NCBI GenBank assembly: GCA_028571685.1
Contig: CM053141.1
Span: 70,727,833-70,791,832, forward strand
From: Heterohyrax brucei
Lineage: Eukaryota; Chordata; Mammalia; Hyracoidea; Procaviidae
Reading direction: 5' to 3'
DNA: 64,000 nucleotides
Shown: positions 24,176 through 34,780 of the stretch, piece after piece
Position numbering within the stretch: the stretch's first letter is position 1
Layout of the letters: each line of letters opens with the position of its first letter
Notes under the pieces: generated by a model
Told to the model about the DNA's origin: nothing
What the model saw: the letters and a program-made list of their open reading frames with translations, nothing else
Database searches by the model: none
Made by a program: the position numbers and the translations under genes

Positions 24176-24697
24176 TGTTTTAGTTATTTAGTGCTGCTCT
24201 AACAAAAGTACCATAAATGGAGGCTCGACAAAGTAAAGTTTATTCTTATACAGTAAGTTACAAGTCCGAATTCAGAGTGTCTGCTCCAGGGGAAGGCTTT
24301 CCCTCTTTGTTGGCTTTGCAGGCAGGTCCTTGTGTTGCATCAGTCTTTGGTCAGGGAACATCTTGGCGCAGGAACCTCAGGTCTGAAGGACATGCTGTAT
24401 TCCCTCTGCTGCTTTCTTGGTGGGGTGAGGTTCCCACTTCTGTGCTTGCTTCTCTTTCCTTTTATGTTTTGTAGGATGAAAGGATAAAGAGTGGTATAAG
24501 CCATACTCCGGGGAAACTCCCTTTACAGTGGAGTAGGGGGGTGATCTTATGAAGGGATTTGTAGTCCCACACCTAATCCTCTAATTTTCCCAGTGTAGGA
24601 AAATCACAAAGTGGAGGACAATCATAAAATATTGGGAATCATGGCCCAGCTACATGGCTACACACGTTTTTGGGGGGACACAGTTCAATCTATGACA
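24176..24697 (-). mobile_element. Solo LTR with intact 5-bp target duplication
   Basis: Starts TGTTTTAGTTATTTAGTGCT and ends TCAATCTATGACA, so the termini are TG...CA. CTCCT occurs at 24171-24175 and again at 24698-24702. The LTR splits an old L2-like phrase (AACATTTATGCTCCT / CTCCTACTGTGGCCAG). A 5-bp duplication is typical of retroviral-type integration. Confidence 0.87.
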
Positions 24698-24923
24698 CTC
24701 CTACTGTGGCCAGTTGTGTTAGTATCGGGACAAAGCAGTTAACATCAAATGACATCTCTGCTTTTATTGAGCTTAAGTGGTATGCATTCACGTCTGTCCT
24801 GACTTTTCTGAAGTCAGAAACCCTTATTTCATGTGTGTTAATACCAGTCTAGTCCATGTACTAAGGAAGTAGCATAGTGTGAATTAGTTCAGCAGTTTGA
24901 CTTTAAAAAGCATACACATATAT

Positions 24924-25241
24924 ATTACAGTTCAAGGTTGACAGCAATTGCTCAGTGAACCTTGACTGACATTGATGTCCTGATTTATGCAAATAGATAC
25001 CATTATGCATCCCTCAGATACGGTTGGATAGTCACCTGTGATTTTGAGAAGCTGGGAGAAAGAGGTCCCAGCTCCATTTCTCCTTGAAAGAATCTCACCT
25101 TTCCCTTTACTAGTCATGCTCTCACTTTACAGACTCTGTACTAGCTGATTCCTCGATCACCTTCAGTATGTTGAAAAGTACATTTAAGAGTGTATGTACA
25201 CTTTTACTTTTGTGAGGTTGAGAATGGTTTATACATTTATA
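24924..25241. other. Unique intron stretch
   Basis: Nothing was recognised before the TG microsatellite. Confidence 0.4.
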
Positions 25242-25266
25242 TGCGTGTGTGTGTGTGTGTGTGTGT
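25242..25266. repeat. (GT)n microsatellite
   Basis: Uninterrupted GT dinucleotides, about 12 units, 300 bp upstream of the MAST4 exon. Confidence 0.9.
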
Positions 25267-25529
25267 ATAAATTTTAAAAAAATCAACACATTACCGTGGA
25301 ATAGGTCGAAGGAATGACATTTCATTCTTTCCTAGCTGAAAGCTGGAGATGTGAGGTTAAGCTGGATTTATGTGGGATTCTGGGTCAGAACCCTCGACTG
25401 GTTCTCCTGAATTAATTAAAACATTTTTTTCCTTTGGTTGCTGTTAATAAATGTAATTACTAAGTATTGCAGCAGGAGAATGGTCAGAAGGATATCTGCC
25501 ATTGCCGTGGAATTACTGTTACCTGCCTA

Positions 25530-25559
25530 TCACTTACACCTTCTCTTTAACCCCAACAG
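25530..25559 (+). promoter_or_regulatory. 3' splice site and polypyrimidine tract
   Basis: Pyrimidine-rich sequence with few purines (ACCTTCTCTTTAACCCCAAC) leads to AG at 25558-25559. An upstream CTATCAC or CTTAC could serve as branch point. This decides the exon start and gives phase 1. Confidence 0.75.
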
Positions 25560-25684
25560 GGAGGTATCTCCTTTCTAACCCTGTGGCCGGGCAGGCCTGG
25601 CCAGCCTCCACCGAGACGTCCAACCTCGTGCGCATGCGCAGCCAGGCCCTGGGCCAGTCGGCGCCCTCGCTCACGGCCAGCCTG
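25560..25684 (+). CDS. MAST4: MAST4 internal coding exon (N-terminal region)
   Basis: The 125-bp exon is bounded by a pyrimidine-rich AG acceptor (AG at 25558-25559) and a strong donor, CTG|GTGAGT, at 25685. It begins with two bases of a split codon (phase 1) and then has 41 full codons ending in phase 0. The peptide starts RYLLSNPVAGQAW and contains LVRMRSQALGQSAPS, which I recognise as the segment just upstream of the DUF1908 and kinase regions in microtubule-associated Ser/Thr kinases; the wording fits MAST4 better than MAST1-3. The RMRS and Ser-rich stretch looks like a basophilic-kinase or 14-3-3 type site, which is inference. MAST4 is a cytoplasmic kinase with a PDZ domain; none of those domains is in this exon. 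The exon has 10 CpGs in 125 bp, unlike the AT-rich surroundings. No neighbouring exon was found, so this is a partial gene. The same reading frame runs on to a stop at 25790-25792 only because the intron happens to stay open. Confidence 0.88.
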
Positions 25685-25737
25685 GTGAGTGACTGCGGCT
25701 CGGGCTCGGCCCTCGGGCGGTTCGCCAGGGCTTGCGT
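25585..25737. other. Small CpG-dense patch over the MAST4 exon and donor
   Basis: I count 17 CpG dinucleotides between about 25588 and 25736: 10 in the exon and 7 in the first 55 bp of the intron. Most of the window is AT-rich and CpG-poor. The patch is too short for a classical CpG island. Confidence 0.7.
25685..25690 (+). promoter_or_regulatory. 5' splice donor GTGAGT
   Basis: It follows CTG, the last codon of the exon, and matches the mammalian donor consensus at all six intronic positions. Confidence 0.85.
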
Positions 25738-25798
25738 TTGCTCTGCCTCACCCCTCCTTTGGAACTACTTTAAATTCACTGAGTTTAACTGAATCAAA

Positions 25799-25916
25799 AC
25801 TGACCCACTGTAGAGTACAATTGCCGCATGAGGTTTCCGAGGAGCTCTGGTGAATTCGAACTGCCTGCCTGTTGGTTAGCAGCAGAACTCAGCCATTGCG
25901 CCGTCAGCCCTCGGAG
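25799..25916 (-). repeat. AfroSINE, diverged and CpG-rich
   Basis: Inverted copy: GAGTACAATTGCCGCATGAG, GAATTCGAACTGCCTGCCTG and GCCATTGCGCCGTCAGCCCT. It lies about 115 bp downstream of the donor site and has unusually many CpGs. Confidence 0.68.
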
Positions 25917-26700
25917 CAGACCCTTAACACCGTGCAATTCTCTCCTCACAGTGTGTGTAGTGTTTCCAGGTTTCTATCGCCAGTTCTTCCCCAAATGTAG
26001 GTTATCTCCCTCAGCTTGGCTCTGTGCTTTTAATTTCTTTGTGTAGTCTCCTTTCGTCATTGCTACACCGGTCTCTACCTTTCCCTCTAAAGGTAAGGTA
26101 ATGTTCCCTCTGGTCTGGGGCAAGGGAGAAGGAAGAAAACCAAACTAGGGAAACGTAAGCCCCAAAGAGTAATGGGCCACAGCTACCACAGCCCAGCCTC
26201 CACCAAACTGAGTCCAGCACAGCTCTCCCCAGTGACTGCTCTGGATCACAAATAGAGGGGCCTGCCCAGAGCTGGCGAAAATTATAGAACCAAATTCTGA
26301 CTCACAGAAAAAGCCCAGACTTCCTGATCTGACAGAGACTGGCGAAACCCTGAGAGTATGGCCACCGGACACCCTTTAAGCTTGGTATTAAAGTCACTCC
26401 TGAGGTTGGACTTTCTGACAAAGGTGAGGTGGACCCATAAAACAAACGATAATAATGCAGCTCAACCATGTGTGTGAAATTAAATGCCCAGGGGCATGGA
26501 CGAGAAGGCAGGCAGGGACAGGAAAGCTGGAGGAATGGAAATGGTAAACCCAGCACTGAGCAGGAGAGAGTGGTGACACATTAAGGGGTTGGCAGTCCCA
26601 TGGAACAGTATGTGTATGGTTTAACAGTAAAATAATTTTCCATGTAAACCTTTATCTAAGCACAATAAAAATAGAAATAAGTAAGTCCAGTTTGCTTCCT
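25917..26700. other. Unique intronic sequence
   Basis: No repeat or gene was recognised. Overlapping short frames on the - strand (26145-26579) show no family signature. Confidence 0.4.
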
Positions 26701-26719
26701 TTTCTCTGTCTGAGAAAGA

Positions 26720-27500
26720 AATTTTTCGAACTATTTGAGAATCAGTTGTATCCATCATGGCCCTTTGATATCCTCATTACCAATTTCAGTAAATGTGTTA
26801 CTCATAGATTCTTTTTTACTATTCTTACATCTGTATGTGAGTTTTCTCAGTTGACCCAACATTTTTGTTTGTATCATTTTGCCCCTCCAGTATAGGATCC
26901 AGTTTAGGGTCACATGTCACACTTGATAATCCCGTCTCTTTGGTCTTGTTTCCTCTGGAGTATTTCCACTGCCATTCCACTGCCATTTTGAAAAATAAGC
27001 TCCCCCTTCCTCCAGTTTGTTTAATGGAATATTTCTCATATTTGTCTGGTGTTGCCTCATGGTTCAATGCAGGGTTTTGCAACCGGGCCTGAATGCAGCA
27101 TTGCTGATGCTCTGTCTTCTTCAGTGCATTCCATCTGTAGGCACACAACGTCCTTCTGTCTGTCAGAGGTGACATCAGCTTTGATCTCTAAGTCAAGTTG
27201 TTGCGTGGTTTCTCTGCTGTAGAGTTATGACTCTTGTGAATAATAAGCAGCTTGTAGGAAGACAATTTAAGACTGTACAGACATATTTCTCATCAAAATT
27301 TCCCTGTAGATTCAGCATCCTCTGATGATTCTCGCCTCAACCATTTTTTACTACGGTGATTGAAAATGATTTTTCCAGCATCACTAGTCTCTTTGCATTT
27401 ATCAGTTGCATATGGAATAAATATTTGTTTATTTGTCAGCAGCGTGGACTTGGACTTTTTTCTTCTTCTTCTGCAATATAGACCTTTATTCTTAACCACG
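26720..27500 (-). mobile_element. Old L1M-type LINE fragment
   Basis: TATAGGATCCAGTTTAGGGT, CTTTGGTCTTGTTTCCTCTG and GTTGCCTCATGGTTCAATGC resemble the inverted 3' region of old mammalian L1. Many stops and indels. Confidence 0.6.
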
Positions 27501-28396
27501 ATGCTTCCTAGAATTTTGTTTTTTTAACAGGCCTGTTTCTTCTCTACTTTAACCTGTGGCACCGTTTGAAGTCTGTACATGTTGCTTTTCTGTTGTGGTA
27601 GGGCTGGATAGTATGTAAATAAATCTGTAATCAGCGTTTACTGATGAAGATGCAAGTAATGTACAAATCAGTACATTGATAATAAATCATGCTGGATATT
27701 TGGGAATCACACAGTAAGGTACAGAGTTTATTTAGATCTTGCCTCTAGAGTTTTTTTCTTTTTGCCATGGACGAGCTGTATGAACTTCGACATGTTACCA
27801 AGTTTTTAAAATTCAGTCACTTCAACTGCAATTACAGTGTAAAAACAGCTTATGAAGTCCATCAGCTCTGGAATTCTCTGATTCTTTCAGAGTAATTAAG
27901 GTGATGAACTACTGAATAAGTGTCACTGATTAAGTGTCTTTCAGGATGTTTTATGATGCCAAAGTCGACTGTTATGTTTATGTCAAAATTCATCTTTTTC
28001 CTTATATGGAAAAGTTGGCATTTATTTTTAAAGGCGTAGTTTAAAGACTGTAGACAACATTGGCTTTCAGCCCAGCCCCAAGTTCAAAATAAGTTTTTAA
28101 AGTTTTCCTTCTGGGGAATTTTATTTAAATTTTATTATACTGTATTTCTTAAGGAAAGAGAAAAATTCTTCCTATTTCGTGATTGTTTAAAAAACAACAA
28201 GTGCTTTTTCAGCCTTTGCAATGTTATTCTTTAGGTATAAATAGTAATCCTGTATATTTATTGGCAGGAATCATTCTGATTAAAACAGCACTGTCAGAAA
28301 GTTGATATGGTATCTAATATTGTCAGTCACATTCTCAGACACAGAACCTGATTTGTTCTTTGATAAAATGCCTGTTGGGCGACCTAAGGCATTTGG
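27501..28396. other. Unique intronic sequence
   Basis: AT-rich, nothing recognised. Confidence 0.4.
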
Positions 28397-28578
28397 AAAC
28401 CCAAAACCGAAAATGAAACCTACTGCTGTCAAATTGATTCTGATTCATAGCTACCCCATGAGGTTTCCAAGGCTGTAAATCTCTGTGGAAGCAGACTGCA
28501 GCATCTTTCTTCTGTGGTGCCGTTGGTGATTTTGGCTAACAGTTGATTGATTTCATAACTGTGCCACCAGAGCTCCTT
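28397..28578 (-). repeat. AfroSINE
   Basis: Inverted copy: ACTGCTGTCAAATTGATTCT at the left (tail), CTGTGCCACCAGAGCTCC at the right (head). Confidence 0.82.
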
Positions 28579-28762
28579 ATTTGGAATAGGATTAAAAACG
28601 GACAGACACCGGGAGAAACGCTATTAGAAAACACAAAGAAAGTACCCCCAAAATGTGTCAGATGTCCTACTTATCGAAGAATCACAGTAGCTTATCTACC
28701 TGCAAGTAGATATGCTTGTTTATATATGCACATGAGATTATATGAGCAGAAAACTGAGAAAA

Positions 28763-28850
28763 TGTTGAAGTACCTGTAAACTTACGGTAGGGCCTGGCAC
28801 ATAGGATATCTCAATAAATGTTTAACAGTATTAATACTTCTTTTGTTATG
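28763..28850 (+). repeat. L2/MIR 3' end
   Basis: GGCCTGGCACATAGGATATC and TCAATAAATGTTTAACAG are the common 3' phrase. Confidence 0.55.
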
Positions 28851-28884
28851 ATTATTATATCATGGGTATGCTTCGGTGTTAGAG

Positions 28885-29075
28885 TCTGAGTGGTGCAAAT
28901 GTTTAACACATTGGCTGCCAACGGAAAGATTGGAGGTTTGAGTACACTCAGGAGTACCTCATGAGAAAAGCGTGGTGATCTAGTTCTGAAAAATCAGCTA
29001 TTGAAAATCTTTTGGATCATGGTTGTACTCTAACACACATAGGGTCACCATGAGCTGGAGTTGACTTGGCCACCA
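28885..29075 (+). repeat. AfroSINE, long variant (first copy of a duplicated block)
   Basis: Head GAGTCTGAGTGGTGCAAATG, tail CCATGAGCTGGAGTTGACTT. Its 3' two thirds plus flank recur at 29318-29496. Confidence 0.78.
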
Positions 29076-29102
29076 GTACTTACCAATTAACCCAGTGTAT
29101 GG
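28924..29102 (+). repeat. 179-bp direct duplication, copy 1
   Basis: Aligns with 29318-29496 at a constant offset of 394 bp without indels. I count about 11 differences, mostly transitions. The repeated unit includes SINE sequence plus the non-SINE flank ACCAATTAACCCAGTGTATG. Confidence 0.9.
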
Positions 29103-29317
29103 AGCCAGAATGTTGTTTTGTTGTTGTTAGTTGCTTCTGACCTTGTATACAACAGAATGTGATGACCTATTTACTCCTCGACAGTGGAGTAAATAGTAAA
29201 TTTAACCCTCACATCTGGCCCTTCACAAGTTCCATTAGTTCCTGTATTGCAGTCTAAGGAAAACCGTTGTCAGTCTAGTTGAGCAGGTCTTCTGTCTTAC
29301 ACGTTCTGTGCAGAACA

Positions 29318-29496
29318 GAAAGATAGGAGGTTTGAGTACACTCAGGAGTACCTCACGAGAAAGATGTGGTGATCTAGCTCTGAAAAATCAGCTATTGAAA
29401 ACCCTTTGGATCATGGTTGTACTCTAACACACATAGGGTCACCATGAGCTGGAGCTGTCTTGACCACCAGTACTTACCAATTAACCCAGTGTATGG
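29318..29496 (+). repeat. 179-bp direct duplication, copy 2
   Basis: Second copy. It is followed by a further partial repeat of ACTTACCAATTAACCCAGTG at 29502-29522, so the junction has been copied a third time. Confidence 0.9.
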
Positions 29497-29522
29497 GTTA
29501 ATACTTACCAATTAACCCAGTG

Positions 29523-30020
29523 CAGAAGCAGCAGAAGAGGGGCTGCTAGAGAGAGTACTTGGTTTCCATATTGCTCTATTGCCCTATGCCTAAATTTCCG
29601 TGCCACGTTGCTCATTTCAGCATATTACTCAAGTACATGTTAATGACATTTCCTGCTTTTGGCATGCTTTGCAAAATCACATGGCTCAAGGGATATCAAA
29701 GTGAATCTATTTCATGTCCTTACTTTTGGATTAGACAACATCCAAATTAGTCCTGTTGATGACATCTGGAAAGTTTACATGAACTAGCAGATTTGATGGA
29801 GCATGGTATTGAAAGTGTTGAAATCTGCGCCATTAGAAATTCCTTCCTTCCTTTTCTTTTTTTGTTTTTCTTTGCTTCACTCTGGTGGGATCTTTCTACC
29901 AGCCCCTGTGGTCTCCCTCCATCCCTTCCCCAGAGCCATAAGTCAGCCTTCTTCCTTCCGACCTCCTCTTACCTTGATGTGCCTATGTCTAGTGCTTTGT
30001 GCAAATGCCTCACACCACAC
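29523..30020. other. Unique intronic sequence
   Basis: Contains a T/C-rich run at about 29840-29880. No gene was recognised, and the overlapping + strand frames at 29793-30033 are low-complexity. Confidence 0.4.
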
Positions 30021-30021
30021 A

Positions 30022-30135
30022 GCTAGACTGTAAGCTCCTTGAGGGCAGAATTCCTGCTGATTTGACTTTCTGCTCTTCACTGCTCCTAGCACAATGCCTT
30101 GCATGTATTAGACATTTAATAAGTAAGATTGAAGG
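30022..30135 (+). repeat. L2 3' end
   Basis: GACTGTAAGCTCCTTGAGGG, CTAGCACAATGCCTTGCATG and ATTAGACATTTAATAAG follow the L2 3' order. Confidence 0.75.
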
Positions 30136-31454
30136 GATGAGTTATTTATGTCACAGCTAACAGATTCCTTTAGTTGCAAGGCAGGAGTGATAATGTACTT
30201 CTATATGCTGTACTGGATGGGTTCATACAACCATCCATCCCAAACCTGTATAGTATTGCTTATCTTAAAATTATGAAGAGCCTTAAAGTCCATTAACAGG
30301 ACAAATTCTGTTTATGCTCATATCGGTAGTTGAAAAAGTATATGGCAGAACAGTGAAGAGATTATTAGTGTCCACACTCAAAGAAATTTCATTAATCTGC
30401 TTGTGAGCTGTAAATATTTTGTTGGCTCATTGAATAACTAAGTTGAAGTGTGATATATGTATTCAGGTATGGAAGAACTGAGAAAATGAGGAAAGAAAGA
30501 GACTTATGTTCCAATGACAGCACTGAACTTGGTATCACAGACTTCCGTGCTCAATTTGTACATTTCAGAGAAGTACAGACTCTCAACTTGGGTGGTGTTA
30601 ATATGCTAGTAAGATATAAATGGGGGGCTCATACTGTGGTAGGTGTGAAGTTTTGTAAATGAATCCCCTGCAGTGATTTTAGTGCCATAGGCAAGCTTGA
30701 AGGTAATACTAACTTCCTTCTCAAGGAGGAGATTAATTCCTAGCCTGAAGTATCTAGCTTTTCTTGGCAGTGCTAAATGTAGTTGTGCTCCCTCTCTCAG
30801 ACACGTTGGGCATTTCAGATAAATGGCATGTTGCCAATTCATCCTAAGTAGCCTGGTGGCTGGCAGAATACATGTTCAGCCAATGTCCGCCTGCTGGGAC
30901 ACCAGCCGGGAGTGCTGATGAAGTGTCAGATGTATACTTCATATACATTAATCTGAAGAGGGGAAAACGCATTTTCCCATTTGCTTCCTCCATCTTTCTG
31001 TCCCTCCCCACATACATGGGTAGTTTATCAAAGAAGTCATAGTCGTCAAAAGCAGGGTGGTTTAGACAGATGCTGCTTTCTGGAAAGAAAGATGGAAATT
31101 TCAGGAGGCAAAAGTAAGACCAGTGGTAACTTATTTTTCTGTAGGAAATAAGGCTGGGGCCTTGATAACTAAAGTTTAGAAATGGTGTGTATACATGCAC
31201 ATTGTAAGAAATTTTCCCTTCTTTTGTACTTTGTAATGATAGATGAATGGCAGAAACACAGTACAAGTTAGTTTCCAGTATTTTTTTCCATCTCTTCTGT
31301 TTGTTTGAAGTTTCTATTTGCATTCTTTCTTGTTGAAGTCTTCTCTGATCATCTGTTTGAAAATATTCCCCACACTGCATGCTATATACCTCCCTATCAT
31401 GATTAGTCTCCATGACTTCATCACTTTATGCTATAACGTAAGATTTACTTATTT
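30136..31454. other. Unique intron including a 189-codon chance frame
   Basis: The longest open frame in the window (30844-31413, - strand, 189 codons) lies here. It shows no domain, signal peptide or known family phrase and no exon boundaries, so I do not call it a gene. Confidence 0.3.
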
Positions 31455-31640
31455 TGTTAGTTAAGTATTTATTACTCTATCAAAGTTTCATGAAGGCAGA
31501 GATTTTATTTTTTCCTCTTTTTCCCAGCTAACTCCTTAGTGCCTAGAACAGTGTCTGGCATATAACAAATGCTTAGCCAAGTGCCGTTGAGTTGGATCCA
31601 ACTCATAGTGAAGATTTATTGAATGAATAAATCAATTTCC
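31455..31640 (+). repeat. L2 3' end with an inserted tail fragment
   Basis: CATGAAGGCAGAGATTTTAT, GTGCCTAGAACAGTGTCTGG and TTGAATGAATAAAT are L2. The run is interrupted at 31575-31612 by a short RTE/SINE tail. Confidence 0.7.
31575..31612 (-). repeat. Ultrashort RTE/SINE tail insertion in L2
   Basis: GCCAAGTGCCGTTGAGTTGG followed by ATCCAACTCATAG. Only the last 38 or so bases of the element are present. No clear target duplication. Confidence 0.65.
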
Positions 31641-32589
31641 TTTTTTCCCTATTTTCAGTACTATAGAAATGACTCTTGTTGATTTATCACCAACCAAGTA
31701 GACTTAAAGAACTCAGGCTTGTTTCTAGAATACCTAACTTTTTTGTGGGATACTTTTAAATATTGCTTTCTAGTGTTTAATATTAGGTTAAGTGGCTGAA
31801 TTTTGCTTCTTCGGTGGCTCTTTTGACATTGTATCCATTTCTCTTAATGGAAAAATTATATTTTGTGATGTACTATAAATATTAAAATTAAACTATTTAA
31901 GCCATAATACATTCTAAGGACCTTGATGAATATTCATCTTTTTCATTTGCAAAAATACATTATGAAGAGTCAGGGAAAATTCCTTAAATGTATTCAAAAG
32001 TTCATTTTTCCTTTTTAATTCATTCAGAATGCACCAACATAATGTCAGCATTTATTTAGGGAGCAGACTTTATTTGCAGTCATTTAACATTATATCAATA
32101 CTTCATTAGCGTTATAGCTCAAAACCAAAAACCTGATCCGAAGTCCAATTAGTTGCTTCTGAGAGAGTATCTGTTAAATATTGATGTAGGAACAATTTGA
32201 ATGCCCTTGGATAAATTGCAGAACAAAAGTTGTAGGATACAACTGTGAATTAGAATTTCTCGACAGTGGTTATGACTCAATTTAAAGGTGCCATAATATT
32301 CCAGTGTATGGATTTGTGATAATTTATTAAACTATTTACCCCTTTAGATTATTTCTAAGTTTATCTTATTGCAGATATTGCTGTAGAGCAAGCTTGTAAT
32401 AAGTCTTTGTTTGCTTCTGATTATTTCTTCAGGTTAGATTCTTGCAGTCAGGTTATAGTTCAGAGGATCTGAGCATTGTTAAGGTTCTCAACAGCTTTTG
32501 CCAGATTGTTTCTAGAAGTGCCATATGATTTTATACTTCCTTTTATTGAGAAAAAAATATTATCTGATACAGTGATAGAAAATGAGACC
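31641..32589. other. Unique AT-rich intron
   Basis: No repeat or gene was recognised. Confidence 0.4.
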
Positions 32590-32735
32590 CTTAGGTTGTG
32601 AGATGCTACACGATAGCTGTAATGGTAGACTGAAACGTAGCAGTGAGCATGGAGACGGGACAGCATTGTGGTCTGTTATATGTAAGGGTGCCATGAGCTG
32701 GAGCCGACCTGACGATAACTAACAGCAACATATTA
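32590..32735 (+). mobile_element. Short RTE derivative
   Basis: CCCTTAGGTTGTGAGATGCT joins within about 15 bp to the RTE 3' end and closes CCATGAGCTGGAGCCGACCT then ACTAACAGCAACA. The join lies near the one in the copy at 12472-12836. Confidence 0.68.
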
Positions 32736-32739
32736 AAAA

Positions 32740-33905
32740 AGTCTGTCTCACTACCCTCTGACTAACAATCAGTAGTCTTCTCAAGCAAAGAAAGAAACAA
32801 AATCCCTGCTAATTTGTTAGGTGAAAAATACTCTTTTAAATTTATATTTGATTTTTAGTGAAGTATGGATATTGAATGCATTGGAATATTATGGTAAAAA
32901 TAAAGTGTGAAGTTTGGGTTACCCATACTTCCCTCCTGTACTCTCTTTCTTCTGTTCTCTAAATCACCTTTGCCATACCAACTGTTGGTATTGCTCTTGG
33001 GAGACAAGAGCTGCTGAGTGTGATTACAGTGCATGCAGCTAAAGGCGTTATTCCACAGTTCAGATTTTTTTTCATACAGAAAGTAGTAATTTCAATTGTG
33101 AAATAGTGCCTTCAGCTGTGGACATTATAATCATATAGTCTCAGCAGTGCTTGTATTCCAAGAGTAATACATCTCATAGTTATTACCCTCTGAGCTAGAT
33201 TCTGTTTATAGTGAAGGGATGAATTTTCATACCTCAGTGCTGACATATCAGTAGGGAACCCTGAGCAGATTATTATAGGTCAGACCTAATCCATGAAGAT
33301 AAATCTCATTATAGGCTCACCTGGGCCCATCCACAGAGTAGCTGGCTTAACATGAGTCTGTAAATCAAAGAAAAGCTTAAAAACAAACTATGAAAGACTT
33401 GCTGTAATCGAGCTGCCTCTGTGAAGAAGTACTCTAAATGTGCATCCTTACCCTAAAGATGGTTGGGTGCCCAGAGGATAGTTAGCAAGCAACATGTGAG
33501 TGACATTATGATTCAGTCAATAAGTAAATGAAGAATTACATACGTTTTGTGGGGGTGGAGGGGCAGAATTGTTTTTCTAAAATAGAATTGCTCCCCAAAG
33601 TAGTCACTTAAATCTTCTTATGTCTTAGTTGTTTCTCCTTTTACATTTTGCAAAGATTTAAAAATATTCATTACCTTATGCACATGCTGTCCTACTTGGG
33701 AAAGGACATGGAGTGGCTTTCTGCGTGTGTGTGCCTGAACAGATCAGTCAAGTGTGGACTTTTTACTGTCAAAAGCATTTGAGAGTCAGTGAGGGGAATG
33801 GCACCCTGACATACTCTGTGGAATTTGAAGAGCAGACAGGCATGACCTCCTTTAATTGCTTACCATTGCAATGAGTAGGAAAACAAGTTGATAGCAGCAG
33901 ATATA
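32740..33905. other. Unique intron stretch
   Basis: Nothing was recognised. Confidence 0.4.
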
Positions 33906-33907
33906 TT

Positions 33908-34053
33908 ATTAGATTAACACAGTGGCTGCAACAATGGTCTCAGACATAGCAATGATTATGAGAATAGTGTGGAACTAAGCAAGGTTTAGTTCTCTTACGC
34001 GCATACATAGGAATGCTATGAGTTGGAGCTGATGGCAACTAACAACACCAAAT
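33908..34053 (+). mobile_element. RTE 3' end, 5'-truncated
   Basis: TTAACACAGTGGCTGCAACA, then CATAGCAATGATTATGAGAA, ending GATGGCAACTAACAACACC. Confidence 0.8.
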
Positions 34054-34082
34054 GAGTGTGTACCTGCTCGTGCTTGTTTAGT

Positions 34083-34205
34083 TTTGTTCCTACCTGCTGT
34101 AGAGTTGGCTTTGACTCAGAGAAACCCTGTGTACAGCCGAACTGTGCATAAGGCTTTCATTGGCCAATTTTTTCAGAAATAGAGCGCCTGGTCTTTCTTA
34201 GTGTG
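34083..34205 (-). repeat. AfroSINE fragment
   Basis: CTGCTGTAGAGTTGGCTTTG and GAAACCCTGTGTACAGCCGA. The right part is lost. Confidence 0.6.
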
Positions 34206-34436
34206 AAAGCAGGGATGAAACCTGTCCACAAAGGATGACCTTACTGGTATTTTAAATACTGGTAGCAAAACTTCCAGTTTCACAGCAAGACGAAAGCTAC
34301 CACAGTGTGACAAACTGACAAATGCATGATGTTATGAAACTTATGCTTCATTTATTAACTACTTGCTTAATTGGTATACCTATTAGGAACTAGTCAACTT
34401 GTTCATTAGGCATAAAGAGGGTGATCCCCAAGCCCA

Positions 34437-34463
34437 GCCCCGCCCCGCCCCGCCCCGCCCCGC
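34437..34463. repeat. (GCCCC)n pentanucleotide repeat
   Basis: Five full GCCCC units plus GC; the - strand reads (GGGGC)n. It directly precedes an inverted SINE tail. Confidence 0.95.
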
Positions 34464-34510
34464 TGTTGTGCTGATTCTGACTCATAACAGTCCTATAGGA
34501 CAGAGTAGGC
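34464..34510 (-). repeat. AfroSINE tail fragment
   Basis: CTGATTCTGACTCATAACAG and TCCTATAGGACAGAGTA. It abuts the GCCCC repeat. Confidence 0.7.
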
Positions 34511-34583
34511 AAATGCTGGTACCTTGGCTGTCTTATTCCTCTGTATATCTTTAGCACAGGGTCAGTGCCTAATATGTATTTAT

Positions 34584-34780
34584 CCCATTGCAGTAGAATC
34601 ACTTCTGACTCATGGTGACCACATGTGTGTCAGAGTACAACTGTGCTCTGTAGTGTTTTCAGTGGCTTATGTTTTAGAAGTAGATTGCTAGGCTTTTCTT
34701 CTGAATCACCTCTGGGTAGACTCAAACCTCCAGCCTTCTGTGTAGCAGTGAAATGCTTTAACCATTTGTACTACTCAAGG
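34584..34780 (-). repeat. AfroSINE, long variant
   Basis: Starts ATTGCAGTAGAATCACTTCT and ends with the inverted head TAACCATTTGTACTACTCAA. Diverged. Confidence 0.72.

Larger units (their letters stand above)
1..25559 (+). other. MAST4: MAST4 intron upstream of the exon (partial)
   Basis: No other reading frame here combines splice sites with recognisable protein similarity. The stretch is intron filled with SINE, L1, LTR, RTE and mariner remnants listed separately. It ends in a pyrimidine-rich tract and CAG at 25557-25559. Intron assignment rests on the exon and on the absence of other genes; an unseen non-coding RNA gene cannot be ruled out. Confidence 0.75.

Noticed and set aside
25502-25559. 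Upstream extension of the MAST4 exon frame
   Set aside because: The frame is open, but the polypyrimidine tract and AG at 25558-25559 show this is intron, and the known family peptide starts at RYLL.
29167-29196. 11-bp perfect stem with an 8-nt loop as a terminator or regulatory hairpin
   Set aside because: Bacterial-type terminators are not relevant in a mammalian intron. It may be part of a decayed RTE piece.
30844-31413. 189-codon open frame on the - strand, the longest in the window
   Set aside because: No recognisable domain or family phrase, no splice context, no CpG promoter; one frame of this size is plausible by chance in 64 kb searched in six frames.
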